Positions 35,637 to 45,379 of a stretch of DNA of 64,000 nucleotides are shown here, piece by piece. The position numbers were made by a program, and so were the translations under genes. This DNA comes from Congzhengia minquanensis (GTDB taxonomy: Bacteria; Bacillota; Clostridia; UBA1381; UBA9506). The notes under the pieces are model-generated. The model made no database searches. It had not been told where the DNA came from and saw nothing but the letters and a program-made list of their open reading frames with translations. The stretch spans positions 186,001 through 250,000 of the forward strand of contig NZ_JACRSU010000002.1 of the NCBI RefSeq assembly GCF_014384785.1, read 5' to 3'. Every line of letters starts with the position of its first letter. Position 1 is the stretch's first letter.

Positions 35637-35682
35637 AAGCGTAGAAGCTATAAATTATTCTAAATAACGAGGTGATTAGACA

Positions 35683-35922
35683 ATGAAATCGACAGGAATT
35701 GTAAGAAAAGTGGACGAGCTTGGAAGAATCGTACTCCCGATTGAGTTACGGAGAACATTGGACATTGCAGTGAAAGACGCTTTGGAAATTTATGTTGATG
35801 AAGGAACAATCATTTTGAAAAAATATGAACCTTCCTGTATATTCTGCGGCAATTCGAAAGATGTTATTAGTTTTAAGGGCAAAAATATATGCCCAAAGTG
35901 TTTGGACGAGCTAGGACGGTAA
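35683..35922 (+). CDS. AbrB/SpoVT-type DNA-binding protein with C-terminal zinc ribbon
   Basis: 79 residues. Residues 1-46 are the swapped-hairpin AbrB fold (STGIVRKVDELGRIVLPIEL then RRTLDI). Residues 51-75 carry two CxxC pairs (CIFCG and CPKC), a likely zinc ribbon, common in clostridial members. It should act as a transition-state type regulator binding AT-rich promoters as a dimer or tetramer. Own promoter and terminator. Targets unknown. Confidence 0.9.
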   Translation: MKSTGIVRKVDELGRIVLPIELRRTLDIAVKDALEIYVDEGTIILKKYEPSCIFCGNSKDVISFKGKNICPKCLDELGR

Positions 35923-35937
35923 AGGTGACATAAAAAA

Positions 35938-35973
35938 TAAAAACACTGTGACTCATATCACAGTGTTTTTTTA
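35938..35973. terminator. Intrinsic terminator between abrB-like gene and rpsR
   Basis: AAAACACTGTGA / TCACAGTGTTTT stem flanked by A and T runs; serves both converging units. Confidence 0.88.
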
Positions 35974-35981
35974 TGTTTTAA

Positions 35982-36221
35982 TTATTCTGCAGTGAAAGGC
36001 AAAAGCGCGATGTGCCTTGCTCTCTTTATTGCCTCTGTAAGCTGTCTCTGATGCTTTGCGCATGTTCCTGTAATTCTTCTGGGAAGGATTTTAGCGCGCT
36101 CAGAAATATATCTTCTTAACTTTGCAACATCTTTGTAATCGATATAATCAACCTTGTCCTGACAAAATGAGCAAACCTTTTTCTTCGCTTTGCGATTTCT
36201 CATCATTGGCCTGTCTGCCAT
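35982..36221 (-). CDS. rpsR: 30S ribosomal protein S18
   Basis: 79 residues, normal length. Family signatures [35 protein letters not shown] and [20 protein letters not shown]. The N-terminal Cys pair and Cys55 (ITGTCAKH) suggest the zinc-binding form of S18. Last gene of the conserved rpsF-ssb-rpsR operon. Confidence 0.98.
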   Translation of the reverse strand: MADRPMMRNRKAKKKVCSFCQDKVDYIDYKDVAKLRRYISERAKILPRRITGTCAKHQRQLTEAIKRARHIALLPFTAE

Positions 36222-36261
36222 TTAAATTACCTCCTTTACAGTTGACTGTTTCAGCTAAAAA

Positions 36262-36720
36262 TTAGAAGGGCAAATCCTCTTCTTCAATCGGCATAAATCC
36301 ATCAATATCCCCCGCAGCCGGTGATTGACTGCTCTCCTGCTGGGGCGGATATAGCGACGATGACGGCTGGTAAGACGCGCTGGCTCCATTTTCACTTTTG
36401 CTCTGTGCAAATTCCCACTGGTCTACCACAACTTCAGTTGAGTAGCGGGTCTTTCCCTCATTGTCTGTCCAGCTTCTTGTCTGGATAGAACCTTCCAGTG
36501 CAATTCTGTGTCCCTTTGCAAAATATTTTGAAATGGATTCTCCGGCCTGGCGCCAAGCGATGCAGTTAATAAAATCGGCTTTGCGCTCCTCTCCCTGTTT
36601 TACAAACCTTCTGTCGCAAGCAACCGTGAAGCTGCAAACAGGAATTCCGGATGTTGTTGCGCGAAGCTCCGGATCTTTTGTAAGTCTGCCTACCAAAATA
36701 ACCTTATTCATAGTCGTCAA
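36262..36720 (-). CDS. ssb: Single-stranded DNA-binding protein
   Basis: 152 residues. OB fold in residues 1-105 (NKVILVGRLTKDPELR, FINCIAWRQAGESISKY), a flexible Ser/Pro/Gln linker, and the acidic tip EEEDLPF that recruits repair and replication proteins. Lies between rpsF and rpsR, the normal arrangement in Firmicutes. Confidence 0.98.
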   Translation of the reverse strand: MTTMNKVILVGRLTKDPELRATTSGIPVCSFTVACDRRFVKQGEERKADFINCIAWRQAGESISKYFAKGHRIALEGSIQTRSWTDNEGKTRYSTEVVVDQWEFAQSKSENGASASYQPSSSLYPPQQESSQSPAAGDIDGFMPIEEEDLPF

Positions 36721-36739
36721 CCCTCCATGCCAATTTTAA

Positions 36740-37051
36740 TTAGCTTCTGGCTTTTTTCTCAATCTTTCTAACGGTAATGCTTCTTAAAAGACCGTCTGTA
36801 ATGTTGTAAATACGTTCAAGCTCAAGCGGAAAATCAGGTTTTGCGCTGAAATTAATCAGAACATAATACCCTTCTGTTTTGTAATCGATAGGATATGCGA
36901 GTCTTCTTTTTCCCCATTCGTCAACAGACTCAATCTCTCCTGCTTCACCGATTAATGTTTTGAACTTATCAACAATACCTGCGATTGCTTCTTCTTCCAA
37001 AGCCGCGTCAACTACAAAGATCGTTTCGTACTGATTGATTACTTCTGACAT
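36740..37051 (-). CDS. rpsF: 30S ribosomal protein S6
   Basis: 103 residues. Starts NQYETIFVVDAALEEE and contains the S6 motif VDEWGKRRLAYPI and the YYVLINFSA strand. Binds S18 on the small subunit. First gene of rpsF-ssb-rpsR, with a strong promoter and a structured leader; GGAGGTG ribosome site. Confidence 0.98.
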   Translation of the reverse strand: MSEVINQYETIFVVDAALEEEAIAGIVDKFKTLIGEAGEIESVDEWGKRRLAYPIDYKTEGYYVLINFSAKPDFPLELERIYNITDGLLRSITVRKIEKKARS

Positions 37052-37075
37052 TTTTACACCTCCTTTTGGACTTTG

Positions 37076-37097
37076 GCCCTAAGCTAACACTTAGAGC
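37076..37097 (-). promoter_or_regulatory. Hairpin in the rpsF leader
   Basis: On the minus strand GCTCTAAG pairs with CTTAGGGC (one G-T pair), 6-base loop, just before the ribosome site. rpsF leaders in many bacteria carry an S6:S18-binding RNA, but the characteristic CCG motif is not evident, so identity is open. Confidence 0.35.
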
Positions 37098-37132
37098 AAG
37101 GATACACTGCTAAACGCAATGTTAACTACATT

Positions 37133-37161
37133 ATTATATATAATAATACATAGTTTGTCAA
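37133..37161 (-). promoter_or_regulatory. Consensus sigma-A promoter of rpsF-ssb-rpsR
   Basis: Minus strand: TTGACA (37156-37161), 17 bases, TATAAT (37133-37138). Perfect match, as expected for ribosomal protein genes. Confidence 0.88.
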
Positions 37162-37203
37162 GTGGTTTTTGCAATAATTATGTTTTCTGCAGAGAAGTTT
37201 CGT

Positions 37204-40200
37204 TTATTGGTGTAAAATCTCAACAACATCTTCAAACCTGCCGGTTTCACCAAGAATTGCAACTACATAGTATTCACTTAAGCCATAAGAATCCCTAAGG
37301 TCTGCTGTTCCAGTCAGCATACGAACAGCGGAAGATTGATTCGAACCGGACAATTTCACTTCCTCCAGCATTGCATAGGTGTTGCCTGGTGTCATATTCA
37401 ATTTGTATGTCAATTCATCCTCCGCGTCAATTGTCATTTTATTTGTTCTAACCTCTGTAACCTTGCCATATACGATTGCACTGTCATTTGCGTCATAATT
37501 TACATATGTATAGTAACCAGCATCAAATTCTCTTGTTTTTGCAACATAGATCAAGTCTGTCTGAATAATTTCACCGTCGATGTTTGTAACATAACGAAAC
37601 ACATCGCCCGTATCCATTCTTTCAACTTTGTTTGCTTTATCATAGTCCACTGCCAAAGTAACCGTTTTACCGCTCTGAATAAAAGTATATTTATCAACAG
37701 CTAAACCATTGACATCAAGACCAGTTGAACGTGACTTAACAATTGCTAAATGTGCATTTTTCAAAGACCTTTCCACGTCTTCGCCAACAAGAGCTGCTTT
37801 CAGATAGCCATCATCCTCATTACCAAATAGAAATGCTGAGTAGGCTGCATTTTCATCCAAATATGAAAATGGCATGATTTCAAGGTTTTCTACGTCGACA
37901 TTGTAACAAGCATCGTTAAATTTTGTCACAGGCGTAACAAACAATCTAGAGGTATCCTTTAACACATAGCCCCCAAATGTCTGCAAATCTTGATCGTATT
38001 TTGCACTGTCATTCGATATTACAGAAAATGATGCGTCCGCCGCAGGAAATTTAAGCTCTATGATTTCATTGACAGAGTTGACCTTAAAAGTAATCATTCT
38101 TCTGCCAAGCTTTGCTTTAGCAGCCTCAAGAGTGGTTTCGTCAGCTACTAAGTCAGCAACCGTCGCAAAAAATGCATCCTGCGTTTTGTCATTTCGGTTG
38201 TAACTTGTGTATGTATCCCCTTCATAAACCTTTACCGTTGGAGCTATTGCGTAAGCTTCCAACGCATTATCACCCGTAAACAGTCTGAGCTGATGTATAT
38301 TAACACCAAAACTTGTATCGCAACCATACGCTTCTATGAAAGAGCAATCTTTGCTCACCTCAGTGTCAGGTCCGGGACCAGGAATATCTGCTAGCGCATC
38401 AACAGTTTCACAAACAAGCGCAGCGCCAAGATAAATCTCTTCGTCAAAGTTAAATAAATATGCCTTGTAACCTTCAGCCTTATTTTTATCTAAAGATGTA
38501 AACGGACCGGTACGAAGATCATCCTCTTCAACATTAAACTTACCAGCAACAACTTCTTTTACCGGGGCAACAAACAATTTTGAACTTTGGCCTAAATCGT
38601 AGCCGCCAAATGATTGCGCAGCTTCATTATATTTTGCATTTTCATTGCCAAGCACTGAGAAAATAGCGTCTTCTGATGCAAATCTGATTTCAGTTATTTT
38701 ATTGCTGGAATCGGTTTTAAATGTGATTATTCTTTGGCCTAATTTCGATTTAGCAGCATCAAAAGTGGTTTCATCTGCTACTAAATCGGCAACGGTTTCA
38801 AAAAATTCATTTTGCGATTTGTCATTTCGTTTATAAATTGCACTAGAGTTACCGTTATAAACCCTGACGGAAGCAGCTACTGAATATACTTTAAATTCAC
38901 CACTTTCAGTAAACAATTTAAGCTGGTGAACAATTTCTCCGAAGCTTGTTTCACGGCCATAATTGGCAATAAAAGAACAGTTTTTGCTTATTGTAGGATC
39001 AGGTTCAGGCTCAGGTATGTTCACAAGCGCGTCAACGGTTTCACATACAAGTGCGGCGCCAAGATAATCCTCTCTGTCAAAGTTAAATAAATACGCTTTG
39101 TAGCCACCAACCTTATTCGCATCTAAGGAAGAGAATGAACCGGTTCGAAGGTTATCTTGATTAACGTTGAACAAGCCGGTATTCGTTCGTTTTACAGGGG
39201 CAACAAACAATTTTGAATTTTTGCTTAAGTCAAAACTGCCGAATATTTGCAAATCATCATTATATTTTGCACTTTTGTGCGATAGGACAGAAAAATCAGC
39301 GCCAGCTGCCGCAAACCTCAGTTCAGTAATCTCATTTTCAGAATTTATCTTATAAGTAATCAGTCTCTTTCCAAGATTTTCTGTCGCTTCCTCTTCTGTT
39401 GCTGCATCTTCAACCAGGCTAGCAATTTTTGCAAAAAAAGCATCTTGCCCATAATCGGACCGTTTGTAAATTGCATAAGTATTTCCTTCATAAACCCTTA
39501 AGGTAGCGGCAACAGTAAAGTCTAGAAATGTGCCATCGGCAGTAAACAGCCTGAGCTGGTGTTTGTTAACACCAAAATCTGTTTCACAGCCATAAGCGCT
39601 AATGAAAGAATAGTTTCTCTTAAGAATAGAAGCAGCATCGGAATCATATATTTTTTTGTCAATTGTAAGGTAAAATATTCCTTCATCTCCAACTTTAATA
39701 TTCGCGTTAGGATCAATTATATATACTTCTCCATTAATGCTGTATCTGTAACCAGCCTCTATTTCTTCGTCAACAATGCCCGTAACAGTTTCCCGAGTAA
39801 CATAAATATCCATATATGGAACAGTGTCAAAATCACCTATTAGACCATTGTGCATCGGTGCAGCGATATTAAAGATATCGCCTTCTTTTACATCCGCTAA
39901 AGAAATGATATTGCCTTCGGCATCAAATAAATTATAGGCAAAAAAGCGGTCGCCGCGATCATCCGGATTCAGAGAAAAGCCCCCGATTGTAAATTTTACA
40001 TATAGATCATTTAGGCTTACTCCCTCTACTTGTCTATACGCATAATCCGTCACATAAACTTTATTGAACATCCCATTTTTTTGTTCTTTAAAGGTAATGG
40101 AATCCGCGCGTTCGACTAACAATGTTTTAAGACTGCCAAATGCGTCTATAATATCATTTGTTGAAATCAACGAACCATTGTAAAATACTGATAAATTTTC

Positions 40201-40668
40201 GGTGTTTACACAGATTTTTGAAGTCTTTGTATCGTTGATATCGGCATAATATTCGAATATGCCAGTTGTTTCGTTATAGTCTTCAAAATCTTTTGTAACT
40301 GTTACGGAGTCTTGTATAACTAGGTTTCCGTTTTCCATCTTTAGCACAACTGTTTCAGCCATAGGTTTTAGTTCGCTGTCAAATAGAAAAACTTTACCGG
40401 AATCCGGTGTCATTTTTACCTCAGCCGACAAGGAAACAGAAGTGTCTTCTCTTCCCACATCTTTCGTGGTTAGGCTTATCATGCGGTTATTTTGATAAAG
40501 CGCAAAATAAACCGTACCATTCTTTCGAATGGCCATATTCGTATCCGAATAGGCCACTGTCATAGTGCTTGCATCATAAGATGCCTCTTTTTCTGCAAAA
40601 GCTTGAACAGCGCCGAAGATAAACATCGCCATAAACAGGAAACTAAAAAAAATAAATTTCTTTCTCAT
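37204..40668 (-). CDS. Large secreted protein with three 211-residue repeats, function unknown
   Basis: 1154 residues. Signal peptide at 1-25 (FIFFSFLFMAMFIFGAVQAFA). Residues 26-350 form a unique region. Three homologous units follow, each starting SFIxxYGxxTxFG at residues 354, 565 and 776, so the period is exactly 211; they share HQLRLFT, KLGxRxIT, SKLFVAPV and ALVCETVDAL. Proline-rich linkers PEPEPDP and PGPGPD separate them. The third copy diverges at its end. Residues 975-1154 are unique. No S-layer homology, LPXTG or membrane anchor, so it should be released or bound non-covalently to the wall. I do not recognise a known domain. Start has GGGGGAA upstream. Confidence 0.8.
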   Translation of the reverse strand: MRKKFIFFSFLFMAMFIFGAVQAFAEKEASYDASTMTVAYSDTNMAIRKNGTVYFALYQNNRMISLTTKDVGREDTSVSLSAEVKMTPDSGKVFLFDSELKPMAETVVLKMENGNLVIQDSVTVTKDFEDYNETTGIFEYYADINDTKTSKICVNTENLSVFYNGSLISTNDIIDAFGSLKTLLVERADSITFKEQKNGMFNKVYVTDYAYRQVEGVSLNDLYVKFTIGGFSLNPDDRGDRFFAYNLFDAEGNIISLADVKEGDIFNIAAPMHNGLIGDFDTVPYMDIYVTRETVTGIVDEEIEAGYRYSINGEVYIIDPNANIKVGDEGIFYLTIDKKIYDSDAASILKRNYSFISAYGCETDFGVNKHQLRLFTADGTFLDFTVAATLRVYEGNTYAIYKRSDYGQDAFFAKIASLVEDAATEEEATENLGKRLITYKINSENEITELRFAAAGADFSVLSHKSAKYNDDLQIFGSFDLSKNSKLFVAPVKRTNTGLFNVNQDNLRTGSFSSLDANKVGGYKAYLFNFDREDYLGAALVCETVDALVNIPEPEPDPTISKNCSFIANYGRETSFGEIVHQLKLFTESGEFKVYSVAASVRVYNGNSSAIYKRNDKSQNEFFETVADLVADETTFDAAKSKLGQRIITFKTDSSNKITEIRFASEDAIFSVLGNENAKYNEAAQSFGGYDLGQSSKLFVAPVKEVVAGKFNVEEDDLRTGPFTSLDKNKAEGYKAYLFNFDEEIYLGAALVCETVDALADIPGPGPDTEVSKDCSFIEAYGCDTSFGVNIHQLRLFTGDNALEAYAIAPTVKVYEGDTYTSYNRNDKTQDAFFATVADLVADETTLEAAKAKLGRRMITFKVNSVNEIIELKFPAADASFSVISNDSAKYDQDLQTFGGYVLKDTSRLFVTPVTKFNDACYNVDVENLEIMPFSYLDENAAYSAFLFGNEDDGYLKAALVGEDVERSLKNAHLAIVKSRSTGLDVNGLAVDKYTFIQSGKTVTLAVDYDKANKVERMDTGDVFRYVTNIDGEIIQTDLIYVAKTREFDAGYYTYVNYDANDSAIVYGKVTEVRTNKMTIDAEDELTYKLNMTPGNTYAMLEEVKLSGSNQSSAVRMLTGTADLRDSYGLSEYYVVAILGETGRFEDVVEILHQ
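37762..39609 (-). repeat. Three tandem coding repeats of about 633 bases
   Basis: Units begin at 39609, 38976 and 38343 on the minus strand (period 633 bases). They are clearly related at protein level but diverged at DNA level, which indicates an old duplication rather than a recent slippage. Confidence 0.8.
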
Positions 40669-40731
40669 GAAAATTCCCCCTAATTTTTAAATTAGTGTTG
40701 TGTTTTTTTATAACATCCTCCTATTATGTCG

Positions 40732-40760
40732 ATTTTATCATTTAATTGTCGAATTTGCAA
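40732..40760 (-). promoter_or_regulatory. Promoter of the repeat protein
   Basis: Minus strand: TTGCAA (40755-40760), 17 bases, TAAAAT (40732-40737). The leader of about 60 bases includes a second AGGAGG and a small CTAATTT / AAATTAG stem before the real ribosome site. Confidence 0.55.
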
Positions 40761-40815
40761 TGTATATTTTAACTATATATATTTATTTTTTTAACAATAT
40801 AATTGTTTGTTTTTA

Positions 40816-43458
40816 CTAATTCAATTCCTCCATCATTTTGTAAACAGCCGCGAGAGCGTTGTCAATTTTAGACACATCTTTTCCGCCTGCCTGGGCAGAA
40901 TCGGGTCTGCCTCCTCCGCCGCCGCCTGCAATTTTTGCTGCCTCGCGGACAATGTTACCGCTGTGGGCGCCTTTTGCGATTGCTTCTTTTGTTGCCATGG
41001 CAATGAAGGTTGCCTTGCCGCCGTCGGAAGATGCCAAAACAATTACACCGCAAGGGGTTTGGGCTTTAAAATCGTCGCCGATTTTTCGAAGCGCATCAAC
41101 CGTCGCGCCGTCAATCCTGCCGCACACCACCGTAATGCCGTTAATTTCTCTTGCGCTGTTTAAGATGTCACCCTCAGAGCTTTTTGCAAGCTTTGCGTTT
41201 AAGCCTTCAATCTTCGCTTCGGCCTTTTTCAATTCATCCATAACGATTGCCGCTTTTTTCGCCAAATCCTTAGGGGCGCACTTTAAGGCCTCTGCCGTGG
41301 TGTTTAAAACTTCCTGCATTGCATATACCTCGGTTAAAACACCAAAGCCCGTTACGGCCTCAATTCTTCTTACGCCTGCTGCAACGCCTGTTTCGGAAAG
41401 AATCTTAAACAATCCAATTTCGGATGTATTTCCCACATGACAGCCACCACACAGTTCCATGGAATAGTTCCCCATGGTAACCACGCGCACAACATCTCCA
41501 TATTTGTCGCCGAAAACTGCCACGGCACCTTTATTTTTTGCCTCGTCAATCGGCATAGTTTCCCAAACCACCGGCACGGCCATTGCAATCTGGCGATTTA
41601 CGTCCGCTTCAATTTCAGCCAGTTCCTCGTTGGATACCGGCCTGTCTAAAGTAAAGTCAAACCGCAGACGGTCTTTGTTCACCAACGACCCAGCCTGGGA
41701 AACGGCCCGGCCAAATTTATTTTTCAGCGCACTGTCCAGCAAGTGTGTTGCGCTGTGGTTTGCCTGGGTGCGTCTTCTCGTACGAATGTCAACCTTTGCC
41801 GTAACAGTTTCGCCAACGCCAAAGGTGCCCTCTTTCACTTCAACAATATGATAAAATTTTCCGTCGGGGGTCTTTTTCGTGTCTGTCACAACGGCTTCCG
41901 TAAACTCGCCGCACACTTTTCCCACATCGCCCACCTGTCCGCCGCTTTCGGCGTAAAACGGTGTTTTATCCAAAACCAGAATGCCCGAATTTCCCTCTGC
42001 CAAAGCTTTGGCACTTCCGGCATCTGTTACAATAGCAATAATTTTAGCTTCTGATTCTAAACTGTCATATCCCACAAAGTCCGTAGGCGCAACATTCGAT
42101 AACGCATCTGCAATGGTGTCTTCCCAGCCCACCTCGGTCATTTTTGCATTTGCGCGGGCGCGCTGGCGCTGCGCTTCCATTTCACGGTTAAAGCCTTCCT
42201 CGTCGATTTCAATGCCGCGCTCGGCCAAAATTTCCCGGGTTAAATCAATGGGAAATCCATAGGTATCATAGAGTTTAAAAGCATCATTGCCTGAGAAAAT
42301 GGTATTTTTCTCCATGTTGTCTAACAGCTTATCGTCTAAAAAGCTGTTTAATATGGAAAATCCCGCGTCAATGGTCTGCGCAAACCGTTCTTCCTCGTTC
42401 TTAATTTTGCTTTTTATCATTTCACGGTTTTCTTCCAAAACCGGATATGCTTTTTCAGATGCGTCAATTACCGTGTCTGCCAACTTATATAAAAACGTGC
42501 CGTTAATGCCCAAAAGCTTTCCGTGGCGAGCAGCGCGGCGCAGCAGTCTGCGCAGAACATATCCCCTGCCCTCGTTGGACACATTCACGCCATCGGAAAT
42601 TAAAAATACTGTGCTGCGAATGTGGTCTGTCACCACGCGGACAGAAACATCTGTCTGCGGGTCTTTTCCATATTCCACGCCAGCCATTTCGCACACCTTG
42701 TCACGGATGCTTTTAATGGTGTCTACGTCGAACAGAGAAAGCACACCCTGCATGATGCAGGCAATCCGCTCTAATCCCATGCCGGTGTCGATATTCGGGT
42801 GATCCAATTTTTTATATGTGCCGTCCTCCTGCTTTTCAAACTGTGTGAATACCAAATTCCAAAACTCAACATATCGGTCGCACTCACAGCCCACCTTACA
42901 GTCGGGCGAGCCGCAGCCGTGTTCGGGGCCGCGGTCGAAATAGATTTCAGAGCAGGGGCCGCAGGGGCCTGTACCGATTTCCCAGAAGTTGTCCTCCTTG
43001 CCCATTCTCACAATTCTGTCGGGAGATACGCCGACATTTTTCGTCCAAATGTCAAAAGCTTCATCATCGTCTTCATAAATGGTTACCCAAAGCTTGTCCA
43101 CAGGCATGTTTAACACCTTGGTTACAAACTCCCAGGCCCATTTTGTTGCGTCGTTTTTAAAATAGTCGCCAAAAGAAAAGTTCCCCAGCATTTCAAAAAA
43201 CGTGCCGTGACGCGCCGTTTTGCCCACACGCTCAATGTCCGGCGTGCGGATACACTTCTGACAAGTTGTAACGCGCTTTTTCGGCGGCACCTGCCGGCCC
43301 GTAAAATAGGGCTTTAAGGGCGCCATTCCGGCGTTAATGAGCAATAGACTCGGGTCGTTTTCCGGAACCAGCGAAAAACTGGGCAGGCGCAAATGCCCTT
43401 TCGATTCAAAAAAGGATAAATATTTCTCTCTAATTTCATTAAGACCTAATTTTTCCAT
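40816..43458 (-). CDS. alaS: Alanyl-tRNA synthetase
   Basis: 880 residues, normal length. Class II catalytic core at the N-terminus (RLPSFSLVPENDPSLLLINA, MAPLKPYF), editing domain with the zinc ligands NHSATHLLDSAL (HxxxH) and CGGCHV, and the C-terminal glycine-rich domain AGGGGGGRPDSAQAGG. Charges tRNA-Ala and hydrolyses misacylated Ser/Gly-tRNA. 17 bases downstream of an EEP-family gene, so read as part of that unit; no T-box leader is seen. Confidence 0.98.
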   Translation of the reverse strand: MEKLGLNEIREKYLSFFESKGHLRLPSFSLVPENDPSLLLINAGMAPLKPYFTGRQVPPKKRVTTCQKCIRTPDIERVGKTARHGTFFEMLGNFSFGDYFKNDATKWAWEFVTKVLNMPVDKLWVTIYEDDDEAFDIWTKNVGVSPDRIVRMGKEDNFWEIGTGPCGPCSEIYFDRGPEHGCGSPDCKVGCECDRYVEFWNLVFTQFEKQEDGTYKKLDHPNIDTGMGLERIACIMQGVLSLFDVDTIKSIRDKVCEMAGVEYGKDPQTDVSVRVVTDHIRSTVFLISDGVNVSNEGRGYVLRRLLRRAARHGKLLGINGTFLYKLADTVIDASEKAYPVLEENREMIKSKIKNEEERFAQTIDAGFSILNSFLDDKLLDNMEKNTIFSGNDAFKLYDTYGFPIDLTREILAERGIEIDEEGFNREMEAQRQRARANAKMTEVGWEDTIADALSNVAPTDFVGYDSLESEAKIIAIVTDAGSAKALAEGNSGILVLDKTPFYAESGGQVGDVGKVCGEFTEAVVTDTKKTPDGKFYHIVEVKEGTFGVGETVTAKVDIRTRRRTQANHSATHLLDSALKNKFGRAVSQAGSLVNKDRLRFDFTLDRPVSNEELAEIEADVNRQIAMAVPVVWETMPIDEAKNKGAVAVFGDKYGDVVRVVTMGNYSMELCGGCHVGNTSEIGLFKILSETGVAAGVRRIEAVTGFGVLTEVYAMQEVLNTTAEALKCAPKDLAKKAAIVMDELKKAEAKIEGLNAKLAKSSEGDILNSAREINGITVVCGRIDGATVDALRKIGDDFKAQTPCGVIVLASSDGGKATFIAMATKEAIAKGAHSGNIVREAAKIAGGGGGGRPDSAQAGGKDVSKIDNALAAVYKMMEELN

Positions 43459-43475
43459 TTATCTCAACCTTTCGT

Positions 43476-44270
43476 TTATTCATTCGTAGTTAATTTTAGT
43501 TCAGCGCAAACCGGATAGTGGTCGGAAAGGTAAATCCCATTTACCTTGTCTTCCCATGCCGATGTGCTTATAACATTGCCCAGCAGTTCTTCGGAAAGAA
43601 AAATATAGTCAATTTTCTCAAAACCACTGTTGTCCCGTCCAAAATTGTGAAACGTGCATGTTATTTTGCTTGTAACATCTGAAAGCTTTACACTTTTGCC
43701 TGATGCACAGAGCCGGATTGTTTCACTTTCCGGCGTGTCATTAAAATCGCCCAATAGCACAACAGGCGCACTGCCCTTTTGTCTGTCCTGTGCAATGCGT
43801 TCTAAAACGCACCGGATGCCCTGCTTTCGCGCGCCGCTTCCCTGATGGTCCAAATGGATGTTATAAACGCGGAAAAGCTGTCCGGTTGCGTTATGGCGCA
43901 ACAGCGCGGCAACGCAAATCCGCGGGCAGATGCTTTGGTCTTCAAACCGCGACTCCGATTCGTAAGGCTTTGGACCAATCCAAAAGGTTTCAAAGCCAAC
44001 CGCAGAAACGGCAGATTGTTTCACTGCCGTATAAAGGCCCTCTCCGCCAAAATCTGCGTTCCTTCCCTGACCGAAAAATTCGTAATCCGGCATCAGAAGC
44101 TTTAAAATTGCCAGTGATTTCGGCATAACCTCCTGAAAGGCCACGACGTCAGGCGCTTCCGCGCGCATTTTTTCCCAAATCAGACCTGCCCGGTGAACAA
44201 AGCTGTTTACGCCGTCCTCTGACCAGGCGCACCGCAGGTTAAAGGTAACAATTTTTAGGGGTTTTATCAT
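43476..44270 (-). CDS. Endonuclease/exonuclease/phosphatase (EEP) family hydrolase
   Basis: 264 residues from the ATG at 44268-44270, with GGGAG 9 bases upstream. The EEP catalytic residues are visible: asparagine in VTFNLRC, Glu in VVAFQEVMP, LLGDFNDTPES and the C-terminal SDHYPVCAEL. No signal peptide. The family includes DNA repair nucleases, sphingomyelinase-like and deadenylase-like phosphatases; the short form here resembles uncharacterised metal-dependent hydrolases. Probably translated with alaS. Confidence 0.85.
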   Translation of the reverse strand: MIKPLKIVTFNLRCAWSEDGVNSFVHRAGLIWEKMRAEAPDVVAFQEVMPKSLAILKLLMPDYEFFGQGRNADFGGEGLYTAVKQSAVSAVGFETFWIGPKPYESESRFEDQSICPRICVAALLRHNATGQLFRVYNIHLDHQGSGARKQGIRCVLERIAQDRQKGSAPVVLLGDFNDTPESETIRLCASGKSVKLSDVTSKITCTFHNFGRDNSGFEKIDYIFLSEELLGNVISTSAWEDKVNGIYLSDHYPVCAELKLTTNE

Positions 44271-44348
44271 AAAAAACATCTCCCATATTTTGTATATCCA
44301 CAATAGTATTATCATACTATAAAAATGCCTTTGCGTCAAGGTTAATTC

Positions 44349-45299
44349 TTAGAAAAATTCCCCCTGAACCGCGCCCCTTAAGCAAAGCTCCCTGTCTATC
44401 CCCGCCAGAACTGAAATTTTGTCCAAGCTCCAGCGCGGCGCGATGAGCTTGTCCTTAATGCCGTCGCCCGTAAGCCGCTCAATTACACATTCCGGCGGAA
44501 GATATGCAAGTTGACGGCAAACCGTGTCGATATACCGGTCTTTTTTCATCGGAGTTAGCTCTCCCGCTTCAAACTGCTGCTGGGCCTTTGTGCCCTTTAA
44601 TATGTGAAGCAAATGAATTTTTACCGCATCAGGCCGTAATTTCCCTAAAACAAACGCAGTCTTTACCATATCTTCCTGCGTTTCTCCATATAGCCCGTTA
44701 ATAATGTGCACGCACACGCGAATATTTTTTTCTTTCAGCAAACGAAAGGCCCGCAGAAATTCGCAGAACCCATAGCCGCGGTTAAACCGTTTTGCCGTTT
44801 CGTCATGAATGGTTTGCAGTCCCAGCTCTACCGTAACATACGCCTTTTTAGAAAAATCCGCTATAAGCCCGGCGTTTTCTTCGTCAATGCAGTCCGGCCG
44901 GGTGCCGATGCTAAGGCCAACAACATTGGGAAATGACAGCGCCTCGTTATAAATTTTTTTGAGCATATCTAAGTCCCCATAGGTGTTGGAATGGGACTGA
45001 AAATAGGCAATCAGCTTTGCACCATTCCGTTTTTTATAAATTCGGTCCGCTTCCATTTGAAGCTGCTGGGTAACAGAAAACACACCCGATTGTGCAAAGC
45101 CGCCCGAGCCGTTTAAGCAAAAGCTGCATCCACCTGTTCCGCAGGTTCCGTCAATATTCGGGCAGGTAAAGCCTGCGTCAACCACCGCTTTTTCTACGCG
45201 GCAGCCAAAGGTCTTCTGAAAATGGTAGCTTAAGGTGTGGTAGCGCTTGTTGTCCACAGAAAATGGAAAAGGGCTTTTATTCGGCTCTGTCTGTATCAT
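44349..45299 (-). CDS. Radical SAM protein of the YhcC/TIGR01212 family
   Basis: 316 residues from the ATG at 45297-45299, preceded by AGGAGG 11 bases upstream. The N-terminal cluster region FTCPNIDGTCGTGGCSFC supplies the family-specific cysteine pattern, followed by YFQSHSNTYG and SIGTRPDCI, hallmarks of TIGR01212. The related E. coli YhcC has no firmly settled function. Cytoplasmic, oxygen-sensitive. Located between ylbJ and the EEP gene. Confidence 0.9.
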   Translation of the reverse strand: MIQTEPNKSPFPFSVDNKRYHTLSYHFQKTFGCRVEKAVVDAGFTCPNIDGTCGTGGCSFCLNGSGGFAQSGVFSVTQQLQMEADRIYKKRNGAKLIAYFQSHSNTYGDLDMLKKIYNEALSFPNVVGLSIGTRPDCIDEENAGLIADFSKKAYVTVELGLQTIHDETAKRFNRGYGFCEFLRAFRLLKEKNIRVCVHIINGLYGETQEDMVKTAFVLGKLRPDAVKIHLLHILKGTKAQQQFEAGELTPMKKDRYIDTVCRQLAYLPPECVIERLTGDGIKDKLIAPRWSLDKISVLAGIDRELCLRGAVQGEFF

Positions 45300-45379
45300 T
45301 AATGCGCTTCCCTCCTGCAAAAACAACTATCGGTTTCTTTCAAATTCGTAATAAATATATCACAAAAGCGCCTGTTCTG

